Positions 36,654 through 46,423 are shown, counted from the first letter of the stretch. The stretch is 64,000 bases of DNA from Roseomonas sp. (GCA_031180725.1 JAPSLO010000008.1:191471-255470); one strand, 5' to 3'. Program-made: numbers and translations. Notes: generated from the sequence alone by a model not told the origin.

Positions 36654-38105
36654 TCAGGCCCGCCAGGCGGCGGGGACGTGCCGGAAAGGCAGCGCGGCCA
36701 AGTCCAGCGCGGCCGGGCCGGGGCAGTCGCATTCGACAATGGCGCTGCACCGCTCCGCGAAGGCGGCGCGGAAGTGGTTCTTCGCCTTGTTGGCCAGCAG
36801 CCGCGTGGCCGCCAGGTCAATGCCATGCAGGCGGAAGAAGGCGGGGTCCACCGCCGCTTCCTTCCGGCTGGTGACAATGATGCGCAGCGCCCCAGCTCGC
36901 AGCACGCAGGTGGCGCCCAGATCCACGGGGCTGCCGCGCTCCATGGGGCCCTCATTCACGAAGCGTCCCTCGGTCAGCCGCTCCACCTCCGCCCGCAGCG
37001 GGATGGGCGGGCCGAAGGCGTCGGTGGTTCCGGCGCAGAGGGTGAAATCCGCCGCGCCGCCCTTGCCTGTCGCCTGGGCCAGAGCCACGGCCGCCGGGTC
37101 GTGCAGGAAGGCGAATACGGTCGGCACGGGCGGGCCGGCTTCCAGTAGCGCGCGCAGCAGACCGGGCGTATCCGCCACGCCGCCCGAAAGCGGGTTGTCC
37201 GCCGGATCCAGCAGCGCCACCAGCCCGGGCGGGCCGGCCAGGGCCTGCGCCAGCGCATCCTGCGGCGAGGGCAGGCTGACCGCGAATCGCGCGCGCCGCG
37301 CCCCGATGGCCGCGGCCACCTTCTCCGCTGCCGCCCGCGCCGCTTCCGGATCGGTTGCCCAGGCCATGCCGGTAGGGCCGGCATGGGGCGTGTCGCTCCA
37401 GGCGAAGCCGCCGAAGGGGGCGGCTTCCAGCACCGCGCCATCCTCCAGCGCGGCGGCCTCCGCCCAGACCTCGGCCATCGGCCCACCGGCCGAGCGCATG
37501 TGGAAGCTGTGCAGCACGAAGGGCTGCTTGACGATGGCGCCGTAGAGCCGCTGCCCACCCATCCGCCGCTCCAGCAGGTGAAGGGCGCGCAGCGCGGTCT
37601 CGGCCATGTCCACATGCGGATAGCTGCGGTAGACGCTGGCACCGTCCAGCAGCGTGGCGATCTCCCCGGCCATGTTGCCGTGGAAGTCGAAGCTGGCGAC
37701 CAGCGGCGTGGCGCCGATCACAGCGCGCACCCGGCGGATGATGGCCAGGTCCGCCGCGGGCTCCGACTCGGTGACGCAGGCGCCATGCAGCGACAGATAG
37801 ACCCCGTCCCAGGGCGCGCCGGCGGCAAGGCCGGCCTCCACCTCCGCCAGCCAGGCGGCGAAGGCGGCATCCGACATCGGCCCGCCGGGCTGGGCGGAGG
37901 TGGCGCGGATCAGCTCCGCCTGCCAGCCAGGGCGGCCCGCCAGGAAGGCGGCCAGCCCGCCCAGTTCGGTGGACGTTCCGACAAATCGCGCAATTCCTGC
38001 CTCACCCTTGACCCATTCGCGCGCGATAAAGGCTTCGAGACCTGTCGGAACGGGCGTGAACGAATTGCCTTCGAACCAAAGGCGAGCAACGGCGATGCGG
38101 GGCAT
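36654..38105 (-). CDS. M81 family metallopeptidase-like protein (MlrC)
   Basis: A 483-residue protein of the MlrC/M81 family, first known from microcystin breakdown but widespread in bacteria that lack microcystin contact. It starts MPRIAVARLWFEGNSFTP and contains YLSLHGACVTE, SFDFHGNMAGE and SYPHVDMAETA, which carry the likely zinc-ligand Asp/His residues, plus a C-terminal MlrC domain with the SRKEAAVDPAFF segment. The start was chosen at 38105 because family homology begins there. It is divergent from the Rrf2 regulator, 87 bases away. The substrate is unknown. Confidence 0.85.
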   Translation of the reverse strand: MPRIAVARLWFEGNSFTPVPTGLEAFIAREWVKGEAGIARFVGTSTELGGLAAFLAGRPGWQAELIRATSAQPGGPMSDAAFAAWLAEVEAGLAAGAPWDGVYLSLHGACVTESEPAADLAIIRRVRAVIGATPLVASFDFHGNMAGEIATLLDGASVYRSYPHVDMAETALRALHLLERRMGGQRLYGAIVKQPFVLHSFHMRSAGGPMAEVWAEAAALEDGAVLEAAPFGGFAWSDTPHAGPTGMAWATDPEAARAAAEKVAAAIGARRARFAVSLPSPQDALAQALAGPPGLVALLDPADNPLSGGVADTPGLLRALLEAGPPVPTVFAFLHDPAAVALAQATGKGGAADFTLCAGTTDAFGPPIPLRAEVERLTEGRFVNEGPMERGSPVDLGATCVLRAGALRIIVTSRKEAAVDPAFFRLHGIDLAATRLLANKAKNHFRAAFAERCSAIVECDCPGPAALDLAALPFRHVPAAWRA

Positions 38106-38192
38106 GGCAGGAATGCTACAGCCTTCTCGTAAGCCGCACAGCCGGGGGAACAAGGGGTATTCGTTACGTGGGCCCGGGAGTAAATCCTCGTC

Positions 38193-38672
38193 ATGTTGAC
38201 CCAGAAGGCAAAATATGGCTTGCGCGCCCTGGCCGTGCTGGCGGCCGAGCATGGGCAGCGCATGGCCATCCCGGCGGGCGAACTAGCCGACCGCGGGCAT
38301 GTGCCGCACAAGTTCCTGGAAGCCATCCTTCTGGATCTCCGCCGCCACGGCTTCGTGGACAGCCGCCGCGGCAAGGCCGGGGGCTATGCCCTGGCACGTG
38401 ACCCGGCCGAGATTCGTATCGGCGACATCATTCGCGCCATAGACGGGCCGCTGGCCCCGATTCCCTGCGCCAGCCTGACCGCATACCGCCCCTGTGCCGA
38501 CTGTGCCACGCCGCAGGCCTGTGCCATCCAGCGCCTGATGCGGCGTGTGCGCGATGCAACGGCAGAGGTGCTGGACGGCACCACCCTGGCGATGCTGGCC
38601 GCGCAGGGTGGCCTGAGCAGCCTGCAGGACTGCCTGTCCGCGGCCGCCGGCCGGGTACCGGCCGAGGCCTGA
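38193..38672 (+). CDS. Rrf2-family transcriptional regulator
   Basis: A 159-residue winged-helix regulator. The N-terminus MLTQKAKYGLRALAVLA and HVPHKFLEAILLDLRRHG are typical of Rrf2 proteins, followed by GKAGGYALARDPAEI. Four cysteines at 92, 101, 104 and 110 could bind an FeS cluster or sense thiols, though the spacing is not exactly that of IscR. It lies upstream of and parallel to the sulfate transport operon, so control of sulfur uptake is likely. The ribosome site is distant, but the conserved N-terminus fixes the start. Confidence 0.88.
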   Translation: MLTQKAKYGLRALAVLAAEHGQRMAIPAGELADRGHVPHKFLEAILLDLRRHGFVDSRRGKAGGYALARDPAEIRIGDIIRAIDGPLAPIPCASLTAYRPCADCATPQACAIQRLMRRVRDATAEVLDGTTLAMLAAQGGLSSLQDCLSAAAGRVPAEA

Positions 38673-38965
38673 TCTCACCCAATTGTGCTGTCTGGCCCGC
38701 GGCTTCCGCACCGGCGGAAGCCGAGCCAGCGGCTGCCTGCTGTGGAAGGCCCAAGTAGTTTCGGAGTGGCGGATCCCTCTGCGCGCGCCTGTCATCGGCC
38801 TGATCAGGTGTCCTGAGCCGGGCCCACTCCGATACCGGTTGCCGAATTCCCCCTTGTAGACCCGCAGCGCGCGCATAGCAGAAACCGCTTGATTAAATGT
38901 CTATCTTACCCATAGGATTTAATGGTCCGATAGGAATTATCCCGCAAGCCAGTCGGAGGTGGACT
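38673..38965 (+). other. intergenic control region of the sulfate operon
   Basis: No gene is seen in this 293-base gap. Its right-hand 80 bases turn AT-rich and hold a candidate promoter and repeated ATAG/CTAT half-sites; the left-hand part shows nothing distinctive. Confidence 0.5.
38889..38941 (+). promoter_or_regulatory. candidate promoter and operator of the cys operon
   Basis: TTGATT and TAGGAT, 18 bases apart, make a plausible sigma-70 promoter. Over it lie CTAT-N7-ATAG (38901-38915), a direct repeat ATAGGATTT / ATAGGAATT 18 bases apart, and GATA-N5-TATC (38929-38941). This arrangement suits a dimeric regulator, most simply the upstream Rrf2 protein. Confidence 0.5.
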
Positions 38966-39172
38966 ATGGACGAGACGAAGCACACGCCAAGCGTCAAGCG
39001 GCGGGCCGTGACCGTCTGGTGCGCCGCCAAGGAAAGCTGGGTTTCCGCCGGCCTTCCTTCCCTTCCCGAATCACCCGCGGCCAATGACAGCTCGCCTGAA
39101 CCGGTGCGGAGCACGGCGGCCCGCGCCGCTTCGTCGGGCTTTGTCGCCTCGCCCGGCGGCCGCAGCGACTGA
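38966..39172 (+). CDS. small unknown ORF leading the sulfate transport operon
   Basis: A 68-residue ORF beginning MDETKHTPSVKRRAVTVW, with one Cys in VWCAAKESWVSAGL and a Ser/Ala/Pro-rich tail. It has a textbook Shine-Dalgarno, GGAGG, 7 bases before the ATG, and ends 23 bases before cysP, whose own site is AGGAG. The strong initiation signal and position suggest that it is translated. It could be a regulatory leader peptide or a small protein; I recognise no family. It is too short and low in complexity to be sure. Confidence 0.5.
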   Translation: MDETKHTPSVKRRAVTVWCAAKESWVSAGLPSLPESPAANDSSPEPVRSTAARAASSGFVASPGGRSD

Positions 39173-39195
39173 CCACCCCTTAGGAGACGACACCA

Positions 39196-40227
39196 ATGGC
39201 AGACTGCCGGACCTCCCGCCGCGCCCTGCTTGCCGCCCCGGCCCTGTTGGCCCCTGCCCTGCTGGGGCTTCGTCCGGCGGAGGCGCAGCAATCGCTGAGC
39301 CTGCTGAACGTCTCCTACGATCCAACGCGCGAACTCTACCGCGACTACAACGCTGCCTTTGCCCGGACCTGGCAGCAGCGCAGCGGCCAGACCGTGCGGA
39401 TCAACACCTCGCATGGCGGCTCCGGCCGCCAAGCGCGGGCGGTGATCGACGGGCTGCCGGCCGATGTCGTCACCCTGGCGCTGGCCTTCGACGTGGATGA
39501 GGTCGCGACTCGCGGCCTCATCGCGCCGGACTGGATCAAGCGGCTGCCGAACAACAGCGCGCCCTATACCAGCACCATCGTCTTCCTGGTGCGCAAGGGG
39601 AATCCGAAGTCGATCCGCGACTGGGGCGACCTGCTGAAGCCCGGTGTCTCGGTCATTACGCCGAACCCCAAGACCTCGGGCGGCGCACGTTGGAACTACC
39701 TGGCCTTCTACGCTTGGGCGCGGAAGCAGCCCGGCGCCACTGAGGCGACGGCGGAGGAAGCACTGCGCCGGCTGTTCCGCAATGTGCCCGTGCTGGATAC
39801 CGGTGCCCGCGGTTCCACCACCACCTTCGCGCAGCGCGCCCAGGGCGACGTGCTGCTGGCGTGGGAGAACGAGGCCCATCTGGCTCTGCAGGAATTCGGC
39901 GCCGGCAATTTCGACATCGTCTATCCGCCGCTGTCGATCCTGGCGGAGCCCAGCGTGGCGGTGGTGGACCGCATCGTGGACCGCCGCGGCACGCGGGCCC
40001 TGGCGGAAGCCTACCTGCAGGGACTCTACACGCCGGAAGGCCAGGCGACGGCGGCGAAGCATTTCTACCGCCCGCGCGATGCCGCCTTGCTGGCGCAGCA
40101 TGCGGACCGCTTCCCACACATGGAGTTGGTGACGATCGACGATGCCTTCGGTGGCTGGGCGGAGGCGCAGCGCCGTCACTTCAACGATGGCGGCCTGTTC
40201 GACCGCATCTACCGGCCCGGCCGATGA
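39196..40227 (+). CDS. cysP: sulfate/thiosulfate ABC transporter receptor
   Basis: The periplasmic receptor for sulfate or thiosulfate, 343 residues. The signal peptide has [19 protein letters not shown] and ends at AEAQ. The mature part begins [17 protein letters not shown] and contains [35 protein letters not shown] and [15 protein letters not shown], diagnostic of Sbp/CysP. Sbp and CysP cannot be told apart safely here. The stop overlaps the cysT start (ATGA). Confidence 0.92.
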   Translation: MADCRTSRRALLAAPALLAPALLGLRPAEAQQSLSLLNVSYDPTRELYRDYNAAFARTWQQRSGQTVRINTSHGGSGRQARAVIDGLPADVVTLALAFDVDEVATRGLIAPDWIKRLPNNSAPYTSTIVFLVRKGNPKSIRDWGDLLKPGVSVITPNPKTSGGARWNYLAFYAWARKQPGATEATAEEALRRLFRNVPVLDTGARGSTTTFAQRAQGDVLLAWENEAHLALQEFGAGNFDIVYPPLSILAEPSVAVVDRIVDRRGTRALAEAYLQGLYTPEGQATAAKHFYRPRDAALLAQHADRFPHMELVTIDDAFGGWAEAQRRHFNDGGLFDRIYRPGR

Positions 40228-41087
40228 GCGGCGCCACATTGATGGCCGCGCCAGGGCCGGCGCGGCGTGCCAAGGTGGCAGCGATCCCGGGCTTCGGCCT
40301 GACCTTCGGCATCACCCTTGCCTGGCTCGGCACCATCGTGGTGATCCCACTCGCCGCGCTGGCGCTGCGGCCGTGGGAACTGGGCCTGTTCGGCCTGATC
40401 GACTCACTCAGCGATGCGCGGGTGCTGGCTTCGCTGCGGCTGTCCTTCGGCGCGGCACTGCTGGCCGCGCTGGTGGACCTGCCGCTGGGGCTGGCACTGG
40501 CCTGGGCGGTCGTGCGCATGAACTGGCCCGGACGTCGTCTGCTGGACGCACTGGTGGACATGCCCTTCGCGTTGCCCACCGCAGTGGCGGGCATCGCACT
40601 CACGGCGCTGTTTGCGCCGAATGGCTGGGTGGGCGCGCCCTTGGCGCAGCTCTTCGGCTGGAGCGTGGCCTTCACCCCGGCTGGCGTAGCGGTGGCGCTG
40701 ATGTTCGTCGGCCTGCCATTCATCGTGCGCACGGTGGAACCCGTGATGCGCGACCTGGCGAAGGATGCCGAGGAAGCGGCGGCGACACTCGGCGCCACGC
40801 GCAGCCAGACGCTGCGGCGCGTCGTGTTGCCTGCGCTGGCGCCGGCCCTGCTGACAGGCTTTGGCCTGGCTTTCGCCCGGGCGGTCGGCGAATACGGCAG
40901 CGTCATCTTCATCGCCGGCAACATGCCGATGGTCAGCGAGATCGCGCCGCTGCTGATCGTGATTCGGCTGGAACAGTTCGACTTCGCCGGCGCGGCCGCG
41001 GTCGGGCTGGCCATGCTGTCCTTGTCCTTTGGCATATTGCTGCTGCTGAACCTGGCGCAGCGCAGGCTGCGGAGGAGCCGGCGATGA
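40224..41087 (+). CDS. cysT: sulfate ABC transporter permease CysT
   Basis: Inner-membrane permease of the sulfate importer, 287 residues and about six membrane segments, such as [20 protein letters not shown]. Family signatures are [19 protein letters not shown] and the coupling loop [30 protein letters not shown] near the C-terminus is typical of CysT. Overlaps its neighbours by ATGA at both ends. Confidence 0.93.
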   Translation: MSGATLMAAPGPARRAKVAAIPGFGLTFGITLAWLGTIVVIPLAALALRPWELGLFGLIDSLSDARVLASLRLSFGAALLAALVDLPLGLALAWAVVRMNWPGRRLLDALVDMPFALPTAVAGIALTALFAPNGWVGAPLAQLFGWSVAFTPAGVAVALMFVGLPFIVRTVEPVMRDLAKDAEEAAATLGATRSQTLRRVVLPALAPALLTGFGLAFARAVGEYGSVIFIAGNMPMVSEIAPLLIVIRLEQFDFAGAAAVGLAMLSLSFGILLLLNLAQRRLRRSRR

Positions 41088-41926
41088 GCCAATTCCGTCC
41101 CGCCACCGCGGATCCGGCCTGGCTCCGCCTCAGCGTCGCCGGCGTCGCGTTGCTGACGGCCCTGGTGCTGCTGGTGCTGCCGCTGGCCGCGGTCTTCACC
41201 GAAGCGCTGCGTCGTGGCCTGCCCGCTGCCTGGGCGGCGATCGCGGAGCCCGACACGCTGGCCGCCATCCGCCTGACGCTGCTGGTGGCCGTGCTGACGG
41301 TGCCGGTGAACCTGGTGGGCGGCCTCGCCGCCGCCTGGTGCATCACCAAGTTCGACTTCCCGGGCAAGCGTGTGCTCGTGACGTTGATCGAGCTGCCCTT
41401 CAGCGTCTCCCCGGTGATCTCCGGCCTCACTTTCGTGTTGATCTTTGGCGCGCATGGCTGGCTGGGCGAATGGCTCCAGGCCCGCGACATCCAGGTGATC
41501 TTCGCCCTGCCGGGCCTGGTACTGGCCACGATCTTCGTCACCTTCCCCTTCGTCGCGCGCACCGTGATGCCGCTGATGCAGGAGCAGGGGCGCGAGGAGG
41601 AGGAAGCCGCAGCGACGCTGGGCGCGGGGGGCCTGTCCACCTTCCTGCGCGTCACCTTGCCCAATGTGAAATGGGCACTGCTGGCCGGCGTCCTGCTTTG
41701 CAATGCCCGCGCCATGGGCGAATTCGGCGCGGTCTCCGTCGTATCCGGCCATGTCCGAGGAGAGACGAACACCATGCCGCTGCATGTGGAGATCCTGTAT
41801 AATGAGTACCAGTTCTCCGGTGCCTTCGCCGTCGCTGCGCTGCTGGCGCTGCTCGGCCTGGTGACGCTGGGCGCGAAGGTGGTGCTGGAACGCCTGGCCG
41901 GCCGCCAGGCGGGAGGTGCGGCATGA
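41084..41926 (+). CDS. cysW: sulfate ABC transporter permease CysW
   Basis: Second permease of the sulfate importer, 280 residues. Signatures are [20 protein letters not shown], the [13 protein letters not shown] coupling loop and [20 protein letters not shown], which is characteristic of CysW. Coupled by ATGA overlaps to cysT and cysA. Confidence 0.93.
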   Translation: MSQFRPATADPAWLRLSVAGVALLTALVLLVLPLAAVFTEALRRGLPAAWAAIAEPDTLAAIRLTLLVAVLTVPVNLVGGLAAAWCITKFDFPGKRVLVTLIELPFSVSPVISGLTFVLIFGAHGWLGEWLQARDIQVIFALPGLVLATIFVTFPFVARTVMPLMQEQGREEEEAAATLGAGGLSTFLRVTLPNVKWALLAGVLLCNARAMGEFGAVSVVSGHVRGETNTMPLHVEILYNEYQFSGAFAVAALLALLGLVTLGAKVVLERLAGRQAGGAA

Positions 41927-42990
41927 CCGTCGAGGTACAGGGCATCGTCCGCCGCTTCGGCGGCATGGCGGCGCTGGATGGCGTTTCGCTGGAAGTGGCG
42001 GCGGGCGAGTTCGTCGCGCTACTCGGTCCCTCGGGCTCCGGCAAGACCACGCTGCTGCGCGTGCTGGCAGGGCTGGAAGGCAGCGATGCCGGCCGGGTGC
42101 GCATCGCGGGGCGCGACATGACCGGTGTGCCGGCACGCGAGAGGCGCATCGGCGTGGTGTTTCAGCACTACGCGCTGTTCCGCCATATGACGGTCTTCGA
42201 CAACATCGCCTTCGGCCTGTCGGTGCGCCCGCGGCGCGAGCGGCCGACGCGCGCCGAGACCGCGCGGCGGGTGCGGGAGCTGCTGGAACTGGTGCAGATC
42301 CCGGACCTGGAGAACCGCTATCCTCACCAGATCTCCGGTGGGCAGCGGCAGCGCGTAGCATTGGCCCGCGCGCTGGCGATCGAGCCGCGGCTGCTGCTGC
42401 TGGACGAGCCCTTCGGCGCACTGGATGCGCTGGTGCGCCGCGATGTCCGTCGCTGGGTACGCGACCTGCACGACAGGCTGGGCCTGGCCACCATCCTGGT
42501 CACGCATGACCAGGAGGAGGCGATGGAGATGGCCGACCGCATCGCGGTGATGGAGCGCGGCAGGATCGTGCAGTGCGACACGCCGACGGCGCTGCTGCGC
42601 GACCCGGCCACTGCATTCGTTGCCGGCTTCGTGGGTGGCGCGACGCGACTGACCTGCAACGTGCGCAGCGGCGTGGCGCATTTCGATCCCCTGCCCCTGC
42701 CGCCCGTGCGTGTCTCGCTGCCGGATGGCGAAGCGCAGGCCTTCCTGCGCCCGTCCGACATCCTTGCCCGCCGTGGCGCGAGCGGGGCGGCCACGGTGCG
42801 CCTGGTGCGGGAGGATGCGCATGGCCGCCCTGCCCTGGTGGTGGCGGCCGGCGACACGCTGCTGGACGCGACGGGCGAGTTCCTGGGCCGCGGCGATGCC
42901 TGCCGCCTGACACTACGTAGCGGGGTCGTGTTCGGCGCTGGTGGCGCGCGGGCGGAACTGGCGCCGCTGCAGGCGGCGGTCGCGGGGTAG
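41923..42990 (+). CDS. cysA: sulfate ABC transporter ATPase CysA
   Basis: ATP-hydrolysing subunit of the sulfate importer, 355 residues. Walker [10 protein letters not shown] near residue 36, Q loop [15 protein letters not shown], signature [16 protein letters not shown], Walker [13 protein letters not shown] and [14 protein letters not shown] are all present. The C-terminal [10 protein letters not shown] and FLRPSDIL match the CysA TOBE-like region. Last gene of the operon. Confidence 0.93.
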   Translation: MTVEVQGIVRRFGGMAALDGVSLEVAAGEFVALLGPSGSGKTTLLRVLAGLEGSDAGRVRIAGRDMTGVPARERRIGVVFQHYALFRHMTVFDNIAFGLSVRPRRERPTRAETARRVRELLELVQIPDLENRYPHQISGGQRQRVALARALAIEPRLLLLDEPFGALDALVRRDVRRWVRDLHDRLGLATILVTHDQEEAMEMADRIAVMERGRIVQCDTPTALLRDPATAFVAGFVGGATRLTCNVRSGVAHFDPLPLPPVRVSLPDGEAQAFLRPSDILARRGASGAATVRLVREDAHGRPALVVAAGDTLLDATGEFLGRGDACRLTLRSGVVFGAGGARAELAPLQAAVAG

Positions 42991-43072
42991 CGACCGGCTC
43001 GCGGGTGCTTCGAGCGAATTTCCGCGCCAAGCACCCCACTCCGACCCTGCCCGCGCGCGGAGGAAGTCGGGG

Positions 43073-43501
43073 CTACTCGCCCGGCTCGACCAGCAGCGTC
43101 ACGCCCTCCACCGCCACGATCCTCACCGCCGCGCCTTCCGCCAGCGGGCCGGCATGGGCGGCGGCGCGCGCGGGCCATTCGCTATCCCCGACGCGGATGC
43201 GCAGCATTGCGCCATCCACCGCCACCACGCGGCCAGCGCGCCCGGCAAGCCCCGCTTCCGGCGCATTGATGCGCGAGGCCGGCGTGGCGCGCCGCCAGCG
43301 CAGCAGGGCGAGTCCGACCGTCAGGATCAGCAGCGCGAGGAACAGAACGCAGCTTGCGACGAAGCCGAGGCCGAGGGCCCATGTCGCTGCCCCGGTCAGC
43401 ACGGCCGAAAGCCCGACCCAGACCAGGTAGACGCCCGGCAGGACCAGCTCCGCGGCCAGCGCCGCAAGACCGCCAAGGATCCAGAGCGTGGCGGCGATCA
43501 C
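43073..43501 (-). CDS. NfeD-like membrane protein
   Basis: A short 142-residue NfeD-type protein: two or three membrane segments (WILGGLAALAAELVLPGVYLV, FVASCVLFLALLILTVGLALL) followed by a soluble OB-fold domain with GRAGRVVAVDGAMLRIRVGD and WPARAA. It lacks the ClpP-like protease domain of long NfeD. The start is a GTG overlapping the stop of the SPFH gene (GTGA). Such pairs help organise membrane microdomains or membrane protein quality control. Confidence 0.85.
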   Translation of the reverse strand: MIAATLWILGGLAALAAELVLPGVYLVWVGLSAVLTGAATWALGLGFVASCVLFLALLILTVGLALLRWRRATPASRINAPEAGLAGRAGRVVAVDGAMLRIRVGDSEWPARAAAHAGPLAEGAAVRIVAVEGVTLLVEPGE

Positions 43502-44388
43502 GAAGGCGTCCCAGGTCCGGGCGCGCGCAGCAACTCCAGTGCCTGGGCGATGCCGCCGGCGAGCCCGGCGCTCTCCATCGGCACGATGACGAGACGGGAG
43601 GACGGGTTCGACGCCAGTGCCTGGAAGGCGCCGACGTATTTCTCGGCGATGAAGTAGCGCAGCGCGTCCGAACCGGCGCCGGAAGCGGCCTCCGCCACCA
43701 TCCTCGTCGCCGCTGCTTCCGCCTGGGCCAGCCGCTCGCGCGCCTCGGCATCGCGCATGGCGGAATCCCGGCGCCCTTCGGCGGCCAGCACCAGCGCCTG
43801 CTTCTCGCCCTCGGCGCGCGCCACCGCCGCCCGGCGCTCGCGCTCTGCCGTCATCTGCAGGTTCATCGCCTGGATCAGCGCCTGCGGCGGCTCGATCTTG
43901 CGCACCTCCACGCGGCTGACCTTCACGCCCCAGGGATCGGTCGCCCCGTCCAGGATCATCAGCAGGGAGCCGTTGATCTTCTCCCGGCCGGAGAGCGTCG
44001 CATCCAGCTCCATCTCGCCGATCACCGCGCGGATATTGGTCATCGCCAGCGAGGTCAGCGCCGCTTCCAGGTGCTGCACAGCATAGGCGGCGCGGGAAGG
44101 ATCGAGCACGCGGTAGTATACGACGCCATCCACGGTGACACTGGCATTGTCCTTGGTGATCACCGGTTGTTCGGGAATATCGAGTACGACTTCCTGCACA
44201 TTCATCCGCCGCCCGACCGTCTCGACGAAGGGGATGATGAGGTTCAGGCCGGGCTGCAGCAGGCGGGTGAAGGCGCCGAAGCGTTCGACTGTCCACACCT
44301 CGCCCTGCGGCACGGTCCGGATCCCGCGCGATAGCGCGAAGAGGACCACGAGGATGACGGCGATGAGGATGATGTAGAGCAGGTCCAC
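43498..44388 (-). CDS. SPFH/band 7 protein (QmcA/stomatin-like)
   Basis: A 296-residue membrane-anchored scaffold protein. One N-terminal membrane segment (residues 3-20) precedes an SPFH domain with VPQGEVWTVERFGAFTRLLQ and RMNVQEVVLDIPEQPVITKD, then an Ala/Glu-rich coiled coil around 170-240. A GTG start at 44388 is supported by GGAGGAAG. It is coupled to the NfeD gene, a classical partner. Confidence 0.9.
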   Translation of the reverse strand: MDLLYIILIAVILVVLFALSRGIRTVPQGEVWTVERFGAFTRLLQPGLNLIIPFVETVGRRMNVQEVVLDIPEQPVITKDNASVTVDGVVYYRVLDPSRAAYAVQHLEAALTSLAMTNIRAVIGEMELDATLSGREKINGSLLMILDGATDPWGVKVSRVEVRKIEPPQALIQAMNLQMTAERERRAAVARAEGEKQALVLAAEGRRDSAMRDAEARERLAQAEAAATRMVAEAASGAGSDALRYFIAEKYVGAFQALASNPSSRLVIVPMESAGLAGGIAQALELLRAPGPGTPS

Positions 44389-44466
44389 AGGCGCTTCCTC
44401 CGTGCGGGCGCAGTCCTTACGACCCCCGACTATAGGGCAAGCTGCCGGCGGCCCCGAAGGGCGGGC

Positions 44467-45390
44467 TCAGGCCAGCGCCTGGCCGATGGATTCCGTGACC
44501 GCCGGCGCCAAACCCCGGAATTCGGCCGCGCGCGCACTTTTCGGCCGCCAAGCCAGGGCCAGCATCCGCCCGGGTGTCGCTGCGCCCTCCAGCGGCCGTA
44601 CCTCGACAGGCGCGCCGGCCAGCACCCCGGACTTCACCGCCAGCCGCGGCAGCAGTGTCACGCCGAGGCCGCCCGCCACCATCTGCACCAGGGTGTGCAG
44701 ACTGGTCGCCGCGAAACTCTCCTCCCCGCCCGGCGCCATGCCCCGCGGCAGTCCACAGGCGGCTTCCGCATGGGCGCGCAGGCAGTGCCCATCCTCCATG
44801 AGCAGCATCCGCTCCCCGGCCAGCGCGCCGACCGGCACGCGGTCCTTCGCTGCCAGGTGGTGACCGCGGGGCACCGCCACCTCGAAGGGGTCTTCCGCCA
44901 GCGGCAGGGTATCCATGTTGCCGCTCGCCGGCAGCGCCAGCAGCAGCAGGTCCAGCCGCCCGGCCTCCAGCCCCGCCACCAGGCGCTCGGTCATGTCCTC
45001 CCGCAGCCACAGGCGCAGTCGCGGGAAGGCTTGGCGCAGCACCGGCATCAGTCGCGGCAACAGGAAGGGGCCGATGGTCGGGATCACGCCCAGCCGCAGC
45101 GGCCCGGCCAGTGGGTCGCGTGCGGCGGCTGCCGTCTCCGCCACAGCTTCCAGCGCTGCCAGCGCGGCACGGGCGCGCGCCACCAGCTCCAGCCCCAAGG
45201 GTGTGAAGATCGGCCGCTTGGTCGGCGTGCCGCGTTCCAGGATGGCGCTGTCCAACGAGCGCTCCAGCGCGATCAGTCCGGCCGAAAGGGTGGATTGCGT
45301 GACGGCGCAGGCCTCGGCCGCCCGGCCGAAATGGCCATGGTCGGCCAGCGCGGTGAGGTAGCGGAGTTGTTGTGGGCTGGGCAGGAACAT
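44467..45390 (-). CDS. oxyR: hydrogen-peroxide-sensing regulator OxyR
   Basis: A 307-residue LysR-family regulator with the OxyR redox pair: Cys203 and Cys212 in LLMEDGHCLRAHAEAAC, spaced as in E. coli Cys199/Cys208. The HTH includes HFGRAAEACAVTQSTLSAGL. It activates peroxide defence genes when the pair forms a disulfide. It is divergent from the manganese catalase gene, with 114 bases between, making the catalase its most likely target; ahpC and ahpD lie just beyond. Confidence 0.92.
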   Translation of the reverse strand: MFLPSPQQLRYLTALADHGHFGRAAEACAVTQSTLSAGLIALERSLDSAILERGTPTKRPIFTPLGLELVARARAALAALEAVAETAAAARDPLAGPLRLGVIPTIGPFLLPRLMPVLRQAFPRLRLWLREDMTERLVAGLEAGRLDLLLLALPASGNMDTLPLAEDPFEVAVPRGHHLAAKDRVPVGALAGERMLLMEDGHCLRAHAEAACGLPRGMAPGGEESFAATSLHTLVQMVAGGLGVTLLPRLAVKSGVLAGAPVEVRPLEGAATPGRMLALAWRPKSARAAEFRGLAPAVTESIGQALA

Positions 45391-45391
45391 C

Positions 45392-45438
45392 GATTTTTTC
45401 GATCCTTCCAGCCTTTATAATTCGTTGGCACGAATATC
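45392..45438. promoter_or_regulatory. candidate OxyR operator region
   Basis: The oxyR-catalase divergent region has an AT-rich stretch holding GAT-N7-ATC (45392-45404) and ATTCG-N6-CGAAT (45420-45435). Both are inverted repeats, and extended sites of this kind fit LysR tetramers. It is not an exact match to the ATAG-N7-CTAT consensus of E. coli OxyR. Confidence 0.4.
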
Positions 45439-45504
45439 CAAGCGGGGTCAGCCTTCTCCTCGCCCCCGCTCTGTCGGCGGGGCGACACTGCAAGGAGGGA
45501 TGCC

Positions 45505-46416
45505 GTGTTCCTACGCATTGACCGGCTGCAGGTTGAAATGCCGCTTCCGAAGGAAGCCGACCCGGTCGCCGCCGCAGCAGTCCAGGAATTGATGGGCGGG
45601 CGATTCGGCGAGATGACCACCCTGAACACCTATATGTACCAGAGCTTCAACTTCCGGCAGCGAGAGAAGCTCCGGCCGTACTACGCGCTGATCGCCAACA
45701 TCGCGACCGAGGAACTCGGCCACATCGAGCTCGTCGCGGCGGCGGTGAACGGCCTGATGAACGGGGCCGAGCCGAAGGGCAGCACGAGCAACGGCGATGC
45801 GGTGTTCCAGGGGCACTTCGTGCCCGGCGCCATGATGAAGGCGCATGTCGCGCCTGGCCCCTTCTCCGGCATCATGGCAGCCGACAGCCTCGGCCGGCCC
45901 TGGCAGGGCGACTACATCTTCAATTCGGGCAACCTCATCCTCGACCTGCTGCACAACTTCTTCCTGGAGAACGGCGCCCGCACCGCCAAGCTGCGCGCCT
46001 ATCAGCTCACTACCAACCCGGCGGCGCGGCGGATGCTCGGCTATCTCTTCACGCGGGGCGGCGTGCATGCCCATGCCTATGCGCTCGCACTCGAACAGCT
46101 GACCGGCGTGGACATGAAGAAGATGCTGCCCATTCCGAACCTGCAGCCCGAGCAGATCCCGGAAAGCCGCCCCTTCCTCGAGGAAGGCTGGCACCGCCGG
46201 CTCTATCGCTTCTCGACCAGCGACTACGACGAGGTCCGGATGATCTGGCAGGGTGACGCCCTTGACGGCTCTGGCCCGCTGGAGGTGCGTGATGGCCCGC
46301 CTGAGGGTGGTCCGCAATTCGACCTCGATGCCGCGCCCGAGGCCTTCATTCCGGACTATCACCCGCAGGAAATCCTGGAGATGGCCCAAAAGCTCTACCA
46401 GAAGGCGAAGGGCTGA
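45505..46416 (+). CDS. manganese catalase
   Basis: It converts hydrogen peroxide to water and oxygen with a di-manganese centre held by a ferritin-like four-helix bundle. The 303-residue product begins MFLRIDRLQVEMPLPKEADP and has MTTLNTYMYQSFNFR, IATEELGHIELVAAAVN and GVHAHAYALALEQLTG, which supply the Glu and His metal ligands. The GTG start has an excellent AAGGAGGG site. It lies opposite OxyR. Confidence 0.93.
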   Translation: MFLRIDRLQVEMPLPKEADPVAAAAVQELMGGRFGEMTTLNTYMYQSFNFRQREKLRPYYALIANIATEELGHIELVAAAVNGLMNGAEPKGSTSNGDAVFQGHFVPGAMMKAHVAPGPFSGIMAADSLGRPWQGDYIFNSGNLILDLLHNFFLENGARTAKLRAYQLTTNPAARRMLGYLFTRGGVHAHAYALALEQLTGVDMKKMLPIPNLQPEQIPESRPFLEEGWHRRLYRFSTSDYDEVRMIWQGDALDGSGPLEVRDGPPEGGPQFDLDAAPEAFIPDYHPQEILEMAQKLYQKAKG

Positions 46417-46423
46417 TCCGCGG

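Noticed and set aside
45425-45440. TTGGCAC near the manganese catalase as a sigma-54 promoter
   Set aside because: The downstream TTGC element is missing at the required spacing.
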